In this document: one piece after another, positions 9,382-17,706 of the stretch | Layout: each line of letters starts with the position of its first letter | How positions within the stretch are numbered: the first letter of the stretch is position 1 | Source of the DNA: Blastochloris tepida | GTDB taxonomy: Bacteria > Pseudomonadota > Alphaproteobacteria > Rhizobiales > Xanthobacteraceae | Assembly: GCF_003966715.1 (NCBI RefSeq) | Contig: NZ_AP018907.1 | Span: 3,708,001 to 3,772,000, forward strand | Reading direction: 5' to 3' | DNA length: 64,000 bases | Made by a program: the position numbers and the translations under genes | Notes under the pieces: generated by a model | Seen by the model: only the letters and a program-made list of their open reading frames with translations | What the model was told of the DNA's origin: nothing | The model's database searches: none

Positions 9382-10102
9382 GACGGGGGCGGTGACGGGG
9401 TGGCCGATCCGTCCGGCCTGCCGGACCCGATCGCCCCGAAAAGTCCCTGGTCCGGAAAGGATTCCTCGGCGACAGGCGTGAGGTTCTCCGGCCCTGCGGG
9501 CCGGACGCCGCATGACCCGCCATCGCGACGCCGCCCGCGCGGCAGCCGGCCGCCCGCCACCGCCGCGGGTGGCCAAGATCAAATACGTCTTTGATTTTTT
9601 GGCTGTTCGTGATAGTGTTATCAGACAGTCGAATTCATTCGCGCTGAAGCGCTCCCCAAAGCAGGAAACGTGGAACAGGCCACGGTTTAGATCCATGGCA
9701 TTTTGTGGGCGTGTTCCGTCTGCAGAATGTCGGGGCCTGTCACGTCATCATGCGATGTCGTCATGTCTGACGTCGGTGTGTGACGGGGTATGTCTGTTGA
9801 AGACATGCCATGGCGGTTCCGGACTCTTTGCCGCGAGGGGGCAGGTATCGGTTCAATCGACGTTAAGGCGTGCGACTTCGAGGCGCGCCGGTGGCGGAGT
9901 TCCGTTGTCGAGAGCGAACGGATTTGGTGCGAAGGACATTCGTTCTGTCGGCTGGCTGGCCAATCCCCCAGGACTCGAACTCCCTCCAGGACTCGATGCT
10001 CCTTTGGGCCGGCAGCAAAGCGGGCGCGCCTTCGGGCGCATCGTGGAAGGATTTTGGGCCGCCTCGCTCGCGCGCCGGCCAAATCCAGGAGTGTAAAAGC
10101 GC
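9382..10102. other. 720-bp intergenic upstream of carD
   Basis: No gene supported. The part from about 9580 to 9830 is noticeably less GC-rich than the surroundings and holds two small dyads: TGATA/TATCA at 9610-9623 and ATGTCT/AGACAT with a 5-nt loop at 9790-9806. This suggests a long regulatory leader for carD. The first 150 bp after fdxA resemble a decayed copy of repeat B. Confidence 0.5.
9790..9806 (+). promoter_or_regulatory. Small dyad in the carD leader
   Basis: Perfect 6-bp arms ATGTCT and AGACAT around GTTGA, in an AT-richer island upstream of carD. Could be an operator or a leader hairpin; no regulator is recognised. Confidence 0.3.
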
Positions 10103-10705
10103 ATGACCGCCAAGAAGACGGCCGCGGCCCAGACCCGTCATGGTTTCAAGACGAATGAATACATCGTCTATCCGGCTCATGGCGTCGGCCAGATCGTTGC
10201 CATCGAAGAACAAGAAGTCGCCGGTTTCAAGCTTGAATTGTTCGTCATCTCCTTCGAAAAGGAGAAGATGAAGCTTCGCGTCCCGACCAGCAAGGCGCTC
10301 GCGGTCGGCATGCGCAAGCTCGCCGAAGGCAATGTGGTCAAGAAGGGCCTGGACACCCTGAAGGGCCGTGCCCGCATCAAGCGGACGATGTGGTCGCGCC
10401 GGGCGCAGGAATACGAGGCCAAGATCAATTCCGGCGACCTCGTGGCGATCGCCGAGGTGGTGCGCGATCTCTACCGCTCCGAGCAGCAGCCCGAGCAGTC
10501 CTATTCCGAACGTCAGCTGTTCGAGCAGGCGCTCGACCGCATGGCCCGCGAACTGGCGGCGGTCGAGGATCTCACCGAGACCGAGGCGATCAAGCGCATC
10601 GAGGCGCAGCTCGCCAAGGGTCCGCGCCGCGCCGGCAAGGCCGAGGAGGCCGACAACGACGTCGATGCCGAGGCCGACATCGACGCCGAGGCCGAGGCGG
10701 CCTGA
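10103..10705 (+). CDS. carD: CarD-family transcription regulator
   Basis: 200 aa. The N-terminal RNA polymerase interaction domain (about 15-70) reads FKTNEYIVYPAHGVGQI followed by FVISFEKEKMKLRVPT, the standard CarD/CdnL Tudor-like fold. The helical C-terminal domain (80-175) contains RARIKRTMWSRRAQEYEAKI and the DLYRSE segment. CdnL/CarD proteins bind the RNAP beta subunit and stabilise the open complex at rRNA and other promoters. The acidic tail EADNDVDAEADIDAEAEAA is low complexity. It has a long leader upstream and a terminator downstream, so it is monocistronic. An RpoH-like sigma gene follows. Confidence 0.95.
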   Translation: MTAKKTAAAQTRHGFKTNEYIVYPAHGVGQIVAIEEQEVAGFKLELFVISFEKEKMKLRVPTSKALAVGMRKLAEGNVVKKGLDTLKGRARIKRTMWSRRAQEYEAKINSGDLVAIAEVVRDLYRSEQQPEQSYSERQLFEQALDRMARELAAVEDLTETEAIKRIEAQLAKGPRRAGKAEEADNDVDAEADIDAEAEAA

Positions 10706-10825
10706 GGCGGGGGCCGGCCCTCGGGGCCGGCGCGCCGTCCGGACCGGGCGACCCGACCGTCGGCGAAGTCGCCTGGGTCGCCACGATCTCCAGACTCTCC
10801 AGGTTCCAGACTCTCCAAGTTCACC

Positions 10826-10858
10826 AAGGGCCCGGCGCAAGCCGGGCCCTTGCCGTTT
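10826..10858 (+). terminator. Terminator downstream of carD
   Basis: 11-bp perfect stem AAGGGCCCGGC / GCCGGGCCCTT with a GCAA tetraloop, followed by GCCGTTT. 120 bp past the carD stop. Confidence 0.8.
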
Positions 10859-11221
10859 CCGGCCGCCCCAGCGATGCCGCCTCCGCCGGCCGGGCGGACC
10901 GCGCACGCTGCGAACGGCCGCGCCTGCCCCCCCTGCGACAACATGCCTCAATGGCCGGATGCGGCCTCCGCCACGGTGCCGGCCGGCCCGGCTTCGGCAC
11001 GATTCGGCGTTGCGGCGCAACATCTTGGCTTGACCGCCCGAGGGCGCCCGCCCGCCGGCCGGCCAAAATGTCGCCAGCGCACGACTTTATCGCGCGCGAT
11101 ATTTCCGCTAAACATCAATCCGCCCGTCAGGCTTCGCCCAAAGTGGAGCGGAACCAGGCGGCCCCGCGCCACGTTGCCACGCTGAGTGTGGCCGGTCCAA
11201 ACCGGAAGTACGTCAATACAC

Positions 11222-11356
11222 GTAAGACCGGTTCCGGCGGATCCTTCGGGATGCCGGACCCGGTCTCGCCGAAACCCCAGGACTGCAAGAGATTCTCGAT
11301 GACGGGGCTTTCGGCGATCGGAACATGGGCCTCCGGCCTTGCGGGCCGGAAACCGC
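11222..11356 (-). repeat. MITE-like repeat B, copy 4 (inverted)
   Basis: Bounded by GACCGGTTCCGGC on the left and GGCCGGAAACCGCCC on the right. The interior matches the other copies read on the opposite strand (GATCCTTCGGGAT near the left end, CTTTCGGCGATCG near the right). It lies 57 bp before the sigma factor start, so it may form the 5' leader of that mRNA. Confidence 0.7.
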
Positions 11357-11412
11357 CCAGGGCCGAATTCGAACGGCAGAACGAGAATCGGGAAAGACGA
11401 CGGGAGAGCGGC

Positions 11413-12282
<870 letters not shown>

Positions 12283-12317
12283 TGCGGTTTTCCGGCCGAT
12301 CCGGCCGGCAACCCGTC
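12283..12317. terminator. Bidirectional terminator-like dyad between rpoH and M48 gene
   Basis: CCGGCCG-ATC-CGGCCGG (12292-12308) sits centrally between the two convergent stop codons. CGGTTTT lies on one side and CAACCCG on the other. It matches the stop-anchored repeat end: TGA, 2 nt, then CGG.TT.CCGG on both strands. Confidence 0.6.
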
Positions 12318-13898
12318 CTACTCCACCACGATCTTGACCTTCTGGCCGGGCTGGAGCGGCTGGCCGCGTTCCAGCCCGTTCAGCACCAGGAAACGGTCGA
12401 GCGGGTGGTCGAGCGGCGCCATGCGGCCGGCGAGGCTCTCAGCGGTCTCTCCCGGCTGGACGGTGACGACCTTGAGCCGCAGCGGGCGCAGCTTGTCGGC
12501 CTCCTGCAGGCTGACGCGGCGGAATGACTGCGCCGCCGCCCGGAACTGGCGGTCGATCTCCGGGGTGAGCGAGCGGGCGGCGAAGATCAGCCGGTAGACT
12601 TCGCTGCCGAAGCGGATGGCGTAGAGCCGGAACGACCATTCATGGCCGCGCGCCACGGCGGTTGCCGCATCGAAGCCGTTCAGCGACAGCGTCTCGACCG
12701 AGGGCGTCTCGATGCCGTCGATCCAGCCGGAGGCGAGGTAGGTCGCCAGATCCTCGCTGCCGCTCGGCCGGGCGGCGTCGAGCCGCAGCGCCTCACGCCC
12801 GCCGGCGGAGGCGCCGAGCACCGCCTGCGGCGTGTTCTCCAGCGAGAAGCCTTCCGGCGCCAGGAAGGTGAAGCCGAGCTTGGGATGGATGAAGCGCCGG
12901 CCGCGCACATAGCCCTCGCTGGGGTCGTCGCCATAGGCGAGCCCGTCGATCTGGGCGAGGAAGCGGTCGCGCTCGCGCTCGCCGGTGCCGCCGGGACCGG
13001 CGAACTGCCGGGCATAGGTGACGACGATCGCCAGCCGGTCGGGCGTCGAGGGGTGGGTGGAGAGGAAGTCCAGGCTCTCGCTTGAGCCGCGGGCGGAGTC
13101 GCCGCCCAACGCCTGATCGCGCAGGGCGCCGTGGCGGCCGAGCGAGGTGAGGAAGCGCGAGGCGCCATAGGGATCGAACCCGCCGTGGGCGCTGATGCCG
13201 ACGCCGATGGCATCGGCCTCCAGCTCCTGCTGGCGGGAGAAGCTGGCGATGCTGAGCTTGGAGCGGGCGAGCGACAGCGCGCCGAGCTGCGGATCCTGCA
13301 GCACGTCGGAAATCACCTTCGACACGATCGCCGCCTGCCGCACCTGCTCCTCGCGCTCCACGGCGTGGCGGGCGATGACGTGGGCCATCTCGTGCGACAG
13401 CACCGAGGCGAGTTCGGCGCGGTCATTGGCGAGCGCCAGCAGGCCGCGGGTGACGTAGAGCGAGCCCGACGGCAGCGCGAAGGCATTCACCGACGGCGAA
13501 TTGAGGATGGTGACGCGGTAGCGCAGATCCGGCCGCTCGGACGCCGCCACCAGCCGCGCCACGGTGGCCTCGATCGAGGCCCGCAGCGCCGCATCCTTGT
13601 ACTCGCCGCCATAGCTGGCGAGAATCCGCGCATGCTCGCGCTCCTCGCCGCGCGCGGGCGGCGGCGGCGAGGTCAGGCGCGCCCGCGGTATGTCGGTGTC
13701 GGGCCGGTCGAGATCGGGCAGGCCGATCGAGCCGCAGCCGGCGACGAGGCCGGCCAGCAGCACCACGAGCAGCGTCCGCGCCGCCCCGGCCGCCATCAGC
13801 CTGCTCAGCCTCGATTCCGTCACGTGCTGCGTCACCTGCCGGATCACTTGCCGGATCACTTGGTCTCTCGCCTGCCCGGTGATCATCTGCCCGGTCAT
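12318..13898 (-). CDS. M48-family lipoprotein metalloprotease with LysM-like tail
   Basis: 526 aa. A lipoprotein signal ends in the lipobox VAGC (C55), so the protein is probably anchored to the outer or inner membrane facing the periplasm. The zinc site is HEMAH (169-173) with the third ligand in ELEAD (225-229). Residues about 477-526 (VQPGETAESLAGRM to QPGQKVKIVVE) look like a LysM-type glycan-binding module. BepA/Loi-type M48 proteases act on outer-membrane assembly, which is the likely role. ATG 13898 overlaps the upstream stop (ATGA); ATG 13796 would give a more usual short signal. The first 30 residues include VIRQVIRQV from a 12-bp DNA repeat, which favours the later start. Confidence 0.88.
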   Translation of the reverse strand: MTGQMITGQARDQVIRQVIRQVTQHVTESRLSRLMAAGAARTLLVVLLAGLVAGCGSIGLPDLDRPDTDIPRARLTSPPPPARGEEREHARILASYGGEYKDAALRASIEATVARLVAASERPDLRYRVTILNSPSVNAFALPSGSLYVTRGLLALANDRAELASVLSHEMAHVIARHAVEREEQVRQAAIVSKVISDVLQDPQLGALSLARSKLSIASFSRQQELEADAIGVGISAHGGFDPYGASRFLTSLGRHGALRDQALGGDSARGSSESLDFLSTHPSTPDRLAIVVTYARQFAGPGGTGERERDRFLAQIDGLAYGDDPSEGYVRGRRFIHPKLGFTFLAPEGFSLENTPQAVLGASAGGREALRLDAARPSGSEDLATYLASGWIDGIETPSVETLSLNGFDAATAVARGHEWSFRLYAIRFGSEVYRLIFAARSLTPEIDRQFRAAAQSFRRVSLQEADKLRPLRLKVVTVQPGETAESLAGRMAPLDHPLDRFLVLNGLERGQPLQPGQKVKIVVE

Positions 13899-14761
13899 TT
13901 GCCCGCCCCGAGGCGCTCGATCTGGCCGGGGACGCGGACCTCGATCGCCGGGCCGCCGCGGGCCTCGATATGGCCGCGCACCCGCACCGTTTCTCCGGCC
14001 ATCCGAGCAAGTTCCAGGCCGGCCTGGGCGAAGGCCCGGCGGTCGCGCGACGCGATCATCACAGTGAAGTCCTCGCGCCAGCGCCGGCCGAAATTGACAT
14101 AGACGGTGCGGCCGCGGGTGTTGACCGCCGAAATGCGGCCTTCCACCAGCGCGTAGCGGCCCTCCAGGGCGTTGAGGCGGGCCAGATCGCTCGCCGCCAC
14201 CGGCCGGTTGGCCGGCTCCGCCCATCGGCCCCTGCCCGCATTCCGTGCCGCCTGCTCGCGCGTCAGCAGCGGCTGGATGCAGCGGGCGCCGGGACGCGGC
14301 GCGACGACGGCCAGCCCCTGCGCCACCAGCCGCGCCTCGAGCCAGAGCGGTGCGCCGCCGCCTGCCCCGGCCACCATCACCGCGCCGGCCGGCAGCCGGC
14401 CCCAGCGGTCCGGCTCGCTCTCCGCGCGGATCTCCACCGTCCGGCCGACCGCCTCTTTTGCCAGCAGGGCCGCGGCTCCATCCTCCAGCCGCAGCGCCGG
14501 GAAGGCCGCCAGCGCGCCACCCTGCAGCCGCAGCCCGCCCTCGGCCGGCGCGGTGACGCGGTCGCGAATCACCAGCTGCGGTGCGCACGCGGCGACCTCC
14601 GCCATGTCGTCCTTTCGCAAATCGTCCGCCCAGGCCGAGAGGCTCGCCGCAGGCATTCCGGCCGCGCCCAGCGCCGCCGCAAACACAAGGGCGCGTCCGC
14701 CGCCGCGACGGGTCCGCCCTGCCGACCTCAACCCCATGCCGCCATTCTCTCCAATGCCCAA
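13895..14761 (-). CDS. Exported staphylococcal-nuclease-like protein
   Basis: 288 aa with a Tat/Sec-like leader (RTRRGGGRALVFAAALGAAGM..AWA, about 15-45), so likely periplasmic. The middle part resembles the SNase (thermonuclease) fold: DRWGRLPAGAVMV near 115-127 matches the DrYGRlLA motif, and WLEARLVAQGLAVVAP follows. The C-terminal third has an OB-like strand pattern (VEGRISAVNTRGRTVYVNFG). Not all catalytic residues can be assigned by eye, so nuclease activity is uncertain. The stop overlaps the M48 start by 4 bp, implying a joint envelope function. A later start (M9) is possible. Confidence 0.75.
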   Translation of the reverse strand: MGIGENGGMGLRSAGRTRRGGGRALVFAAALGAAGMPAASLSAWADDLRKDDMAEVAACAPQLVIRDRVTAPAEGGLRLQGGALAAFPALRLEDGAAALLAKEAVGRTVEIRAESEPDRWGRLPAGAVMVAGAGGGAPLWLEARLVAQGLAVVAPRPGARCIQPLLTREQAARNAGRGRWAEPANRPVAASDLARLNALEGRYALVEGRISAVNTRGRTVYVNFGRRWREDFTVMIASRDRRAFAQAGLELARMAGETVRVRGHIEARGGPAIEVRVPGQIERLGAGK

Positions 14762-14907
14762 ACAAGAGCGCCAATCGGGCGACAGTGCGGCATTCCGGTG
14801 GGGCAGAGCGTCGATTCCGCCGGATCGCCCGCGCGGGCGCGTTGTGCTAGGAAGGCGCAGGCGGGTCCGTTCGGCGCAGCGGGTCAGCCGAGTCCCTGGC
14901 CGGCCCA

Positions 14908-14941
14908 GGTCCTGGCTAGCGAGGTCCTGGCTAGCGAGGTC
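14908..14941 (+). repeat. 15-bp tandem repeat, 2.3 units
   Basis: GGTCCTGGCTAGCGA occurs twice head to tail (14908-14922, 14923-14937) with a third unit begun at 14938. Non-coding; no function recognised. Confidence 0.8.
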
Positions 14942-15031
14942 CTGATCGCAACCTCGGTCGCCTGCATCGGTGACGGGACACGATCATGAGCCTCGACCAT
15001 CCGGCGCGATCGCCGGGCTCGATCACGAGTC

Positions 15032-15062
15032 TTGATCAGCGGGGGGCGATCGCTTCATATGA
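15032..15062 (+). promoter_or_regulatory. Candidate tRNA-Arg promoter
   Basis: TTGATC at 15032-15037, then after 17-19 bp a TCATATGA stretch as a weak -10, about 48 bp before the tRNA. Plausible but unproven. Confidence 0.35.
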
Positions 15063-15108
15063 CTTGCGCCGCCCGGCTTGCCGGACGGCACGGAGACGAG
15101 GGTTCCAC

Positions 15109-15185
15109 CTCCCGGTAGCTCAGCAGGATAGAGCACAGGTTTCCTAAACCTGGGGTCAGGGGTTCGATTCCCTTCCGGGAGGCCA
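15109..15185 (+). tRNA. tRNA-Arg (anticodon CCT)
   Basis: Complete cloverleaf of 77 nt. Acceptor CTCCCGG pairs with CCGGGAG. The anticodon stem CAGGT/ACCTG holds the loop TTCCTAA (anticodon CCT, reads AGG). The T-loop is TTCGATT, the discriminator is G, and CCA is encoded at 15183-15185. Confidence 0.95.
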
Positions 15186-15523
15186 TTTTCCGCGAAACCG
15201 CTGTGCCGGCGATTTTCCCACCCGGACGATTCTTCCAGCCGGCGCTGCTTCAGATGGTTTTCGGTCGATCCCTTCGCGCTACCGGAACCGGTCTCGCCGA
15301 GCCCCCAGTTCTGCAGGCGCCTCTCGATGATGGGATGTTCGGCGATCGGACTCTGGCTGGAAGGCCTGATCAGCCGGATACCGCTTCGGGCCTGCGTCTC
15401 CGCCCGGCGTCGCGCCCCTTTGGCGTGACCAGAACCTCGCGCAGATCGATACCATGCCCGCCACGCGGCCGGTCCCGGTGTGACGGGAGAGGTTCGAGAG
15501 CCGGTTTGGAAGAGATGAGTGGC
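15186..15523. other. Intergenic between the two tRNA genes
   Basis: 338 bp between convergent tRNA genes. The part 15251-15387 is repeat B copy 5. Nothing else is recognised; no integrase or attachment-site duplication of the tRNA ends is seen. Confidence 0.5.
15251..15387 (-). repeat. MITE-like repeat B, copy 5 (inverted, diverged)
   Basis: Runs from AGATGGTTTTCGGTCGATCC to CCGGATACCGCTTC. The order of internal blocks (CCGGTCTCGCCGA, CTCGATGATGGGAT, TTCGGCGATCGGA) matches copy 4 at 11222-11356. Confidence 0.65.
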
Positions 15524-15599
15524 TGGTGGAGCCGAGGGGATTCGAACCCCTGACCTCTGCAGTGCGATTGCAGCGCTCTCCCAACTGAGCTACGGCCCC
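15524..15599 (-). tRNA. tRNA-Ala (anticodon CGC)
   Basis: 76 nt including CCA. Acceptor GGGGCCG pairs with CGGCTCC (one G-U). The anticodon stem CTGCA/TGCAG holds the loop ATCGCAC (anticodon CGC, reads GCG). The T-loop is TTCGAAT. Confidence 0.95.
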
Positions 15600-15777
15600 G
15601 CCACGCGGCGCCTTTTAGGTGTGCCGGCCCCACAAAGTCAATGGCGTTCGCACGGCATCGGCGTTCGCGTCGCACGGGGGCTATGGAAAGCCTCGGCGCG
15701 ACGGCTTGCATCGGAAGGCTTGCAGGGGGCGCCCGCCGCCTATAGTCATTGCCGAACCGAGGCACGAGGGGCGCGCC

Positions 15778-16056
15778 ATGAACTCGATCCTGTGGCTGTT
15801 CGACACCATCATCACGCTTTACGTCTGGATTCTGATCGCCTCGGCCGTGCTGTCGTGGCTGGTCGCCTTCAATGTGGTCAACCCGCGCAATCCCACCGTG
15901 GCGCAGGTTGGCGAAGCGCTGTGGCGGCTCACCGAGCCGGCGCTCGCCCCGATTCGGCGGGTGCTGCCCAATTTCGGCGGGCTCGACCTGTCGCCGGTGG
16001 TGCTGATCATCGGCCTGTTTTTCGTCCGCAATCTGGTGTTCGAAATCCTCACATAG
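15778..16056 (+). CDS. YggT family membrane protein
   Basis: 92 aa with two hydrophobic segments: about 8-32 (IITLYVWILIASAVLSWLVAF) and about 73-90 (SPVVLIIGLFFVRNLVF). The YggT signature NPRNPTVAQVGEALWRLTEPALAPIRRVLP lies between them. The family is an inner-membrane protein linked to osmotic tolerance and cell division or chloroplast-type envelope organisation; the biochemical role is unknown. A good RBS (GAGGGG) precedes ATG 15778. It is followed after 220 bp of palindromes by a DUF167 gene, the usual yggT-yggU pairing. Confidence 0.9.
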   Translation: MNSILWLFDTIITLYVWILIASAVLSWLVAFNVVNPRNPTVAQVGEALWRLTEPALAPIRRVLPNFGGLDLSPVVLIIGLFFVRNLVFEILT

Positions 16057-16066
16057 TGGTCCGACC

Positions 16067-16092
16067 CTGACATTTGCATCCGCAAATGTCAG
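16067..16092. terminator. 11-bp perfect dyad after yggT
   Basis: CTGACATTTGC-ATCC-GCAAATGTCAG, 10 bp after the yggT stop. It forms a stable hairpin but lacks a T-run, so it may be a processing or weak termination signal. Confidence 0.5.
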
Positions 16093-16122
16093 GAGAAGTC
16101 GGCCCGCAAGGGATTGATTCTG

Positions 16123-16171
16123 TGGATGAAATTTTTCCGACGCGTGGTTATCAAGCGTCGGATTTCATCCA
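16123..16171. repeat. 49-bp palindrome
   Basis: TGGATGAAAT-TTTT-CCGACGC (16123-16143) pairs with GCGTCGGATTTCATCCA (16155-16171), a 17-bp stem interrupted only by a TTTT bulge. Adjoins repeat A copy 1. Confidence 0.8.
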
Positions 16172-16174
16172 CTG

Positions 16175-16275
16175 GAGCATTCTCCGCAAAAGTGGGAACC
16201 GGTTTTGCGGAAGAGAATGCGACAAGCCAGAAACTTAGAGCATCCGATCCAATGCGGTCGGATCGGATGATATTC
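16175..16275 (+). repeat. Palindromic repeat A, copy 1 (two modules)
   Basis: Module 1 is GCATTCTC..CGCAAAAGTGGGAACCGG..TTTTGCG..GAGAATGC (16176-16220). A linker AACTTAGAGC leads to module 2 (TCCGATCC / GGTCGGATCGG). The element ends directly before the GTG start of the DUF167 gene. This is the best-preserved copy. Others begin near 18355, 29062, 34510, 52528, 54333 and 59893. Confidence 0.85.
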
Positions 16276-16277
16276 TA

Positions 16278-16601
16278 GTGGCCGGCGAGCCCCCCTGGCG
16301 CGCCATCGGCGGCGGCCTCGCCGTCACCGTGCGCTTGACGCCGCGCGGCGGGCGCGATGCGCTCGACGGCCTTGCCGAGCTGTCCGATGGACGCCGCGTG
16401 GTGGCGGCGCGGGTGCGGGCGGTGCCGGAGGCCGGCGCCGCCAATGCCGCGCTGGTGGCGCTGATCGCCCAGTCCCTGGGCGTGGCACGCCGCGACGTCG
16501 AGATCGTCGCCGGCGCCACCGGGCGTCTCAAGACACTGCATGTGACGGGCGATCCGGCGGCGCTGGCCGCGGCGCTCAGCAACGCGACGGAGAAGGCATG
16601 A
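16278..16601 (+). CDS. DUF167 (YggU) family protein
   Basis: 107 aa small cytoplasmic alpha/beta protein of the YggU/DUF167 family: [18 protein letters not shown] near the start, [20 protein letters not shown] in the middle (matching the conserved APPvdGkAN-like block) and [14 protein letters not shown] near the end. Molecular function unknown. GTG start at 16278, immediately after repeat A, which may therefore contribute to its translation initiation region. Its stop overlaps the folD start (ATGA), so it is co-translated with folD. Confidence 0.88.
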   Translation: MAGEPPWRAIGGGLAVTVRLTPRGGRDALDGLAELSDGRRVVAARVRAVPEAGAANAALVALIAQSLGVARRDVEIVAGATGRLKTLHVTGDPAALAAALSNATEKA

Positions 16602-17482
16602 GCGCGACCCTGATCGACGGCAAGGCCATCGCGGCGGACCTGCGGGCCAAGGTGGCGGCGGAGGCGGCCCGCCTCGCCCGCGACCACGGGCTCGTTCCCG
16701 GCCTCGCGGTGGTGCTGGTGGGCGAGGATCCGGCGAGCGCCGTCTATGTCCGCAACAAGGGCAAGGCGACGGTGGAGGCGGGCCTCCGCTCCTTCGAGCA
16801 CAAGCTGCCGGCGACCGCCTCGCAGGCCGAGCTTCTGGCGCTGGTGTCCCGCCTCAATGCCGACCCGGCGGTGCACGGCATCCTGGTGCAGCTGCCGCTG
16901 CCGGCGCAGATCGACGCCCAGGCGGTGATCGAGGCGATCGACCCGAAGAAGGATGTCGACGGCTTCCACCCGGTCAATGCCGGGCGGCTGTCGGCCGGCC
17001 TGCCGGCGCTGGTGCCGTGCACCCCGGTCGGCTGCGTCATTCTCGCCAGGACAGTGCGGCCTCAGCTTGCTGGCCTGGAGGCCGTGGTGGTCGGCCGCTC
17101 CAACATCGTCGGCAAGCCGGTGGCGCAGCTCCTGCTGGCCGAGAACTGCACCGTGACGATCGCCCACTCGAAGACGCGCGATCTGCCGGAGGTGTGCCGG
17201 CGCGCCGACATCCTGGTGGCGGCGGTCGGCCGGCCGGAGATGATTCGCGGCGACTGGATCAAGCCCGGCGCCACCGTGATCGATGTCGGCATCAACCGGG
17301 TCGAGGCCGGCGAGGGCAAGACCAGGCTGGTCGGCGACGTGGCGTTCGCCGAGGCCGGCGCGGTGGCCGGCGCGATCACCCCGGTGCCGGGCGGCGTCGG
17401 GCCGATGACCATCGCCTGCCTGCTTGCCAACACGCTCAAGGCCGCGTCGATGCAGGCGGGGCTGACGGCGCCGGTGGTCTGA
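16598..17482 (+). CDS. folD: Bifunctional methylenetetrahydrofolate dehydrogenase/cyclohydrolase
   Basis: Interconverts 5,10-methylene-, 5,10-methenyl- and 10-formyl-tetrahydrofolate with NADP in the cytoplasm. 294 aa, normal length. Catalytic Y50 and K54 lie in [11 protein letters not shown], followed by [14 protein letters not shown] and the nucleotide-binding [23 protein letters not shown] is near the C-terminus. ATG overlaps the DUF167 stop by 4 bp. The stop codon is followed exactly two bases later by CGGTTTCCGG, the repeat end described elsewhere. Confidence 0.97.
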   Translation: MSATLIDGKAIAADLRAKVAAEAARLARDHGLVPGLAVVLVGEDPASAVYVRNKGKATVEAGLRSFEHKLPATASQAELLALVSRLNADPAVHGILVQLPLPAQIDAQAVIEAIDPKKDVDGFHPVNAGRLSAGLPALVPCTPVGCVILARTVRPQLAGLEAVVVGRSNIVGKPVAQLLLAENCTVTIAHSKTRDLPEVCRRADILVAAVGRPEMIRGDWIKPGATVIDVGINRVEAGEGKTRLVGDVAFAEAGAVAGAITPVPGGVGPMTIACLLANTLKAASMQAGLTAPVV

Positions 17483-17515
17483 TACGGTTTCCGGCTGATT
17501 GGTCCCGTTTCTTCC

Positions 17516-17669
17516 TTCCCTCTCCCCTTGTGGGAGAGGGTGGCGAGACCGAGCGAAGCGAGGTCGCGCCGGGTGAGGGGTACATACGGCATATGCGGGA
17601 AGATTCACCCCTCACCCGCCTCGCGATCTGAAGATCGCTCGGCACCCTCTCCCGCAAGGGGAGAGGGAA
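17516..17669. repeat. Large inverted repeat, 15-bp perfect ends
   Basis: The left end TTCCCTCTCCCCTTG (17516-17530) is the exact reverse complement of 17655-17669. Further complementary blocks lie inside (GGGAGAGGGTG / CACCCTCTCCC and GGGTGAGGGG / CCCCTCACCC). It sits between convergent folD and the isomerase gene and is followed by AAAAAA. It could terminate transcription both ways. Confidence 0.85.
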
Positions 17670-17706
17670 AAAAGGCGGCTCCCGACCAGAGGGTGTTCCG
17701 AGCCGG

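Larger units (their letters stand above)
10706..11412. other. Intergenic between carD and sigma factor gene
   Basis: 707 bp without a supported gene. It contains a GGGGGCCGGCC hairpin just after carD, the strong terminator at 10826-10858, and repeat B copy 4 at 11222-11356. The sigma-gene promoter must lie inside or beside the repeat. Confidence 0.6.
14762..15108. other. Intergenic before tRNA-Arg
   Basis: 347 bp with no supported gene. It holds a 15-bp tandem repeat at 14908-14940 and the likely tRNA promoter around 15032-15060. Confidence 0.5.

Noticed and set aside
9512..10096. Frames in the carD leader (for example 194 codons on the plus strand)
   Set aside because: No ribosome site, no domain, and composition unlike the neighbouring genes; treated as regulatory or non-coding.
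13131..14102. Long plus-strand frame of 323 codons antisense to the M48 and nuclease-like genes
   Set aside because: It is the GC-driven mirror of well-supported minus-strand genes. Its product is Arg/Gly/His-rich with no domain, and there is no ribosome site.
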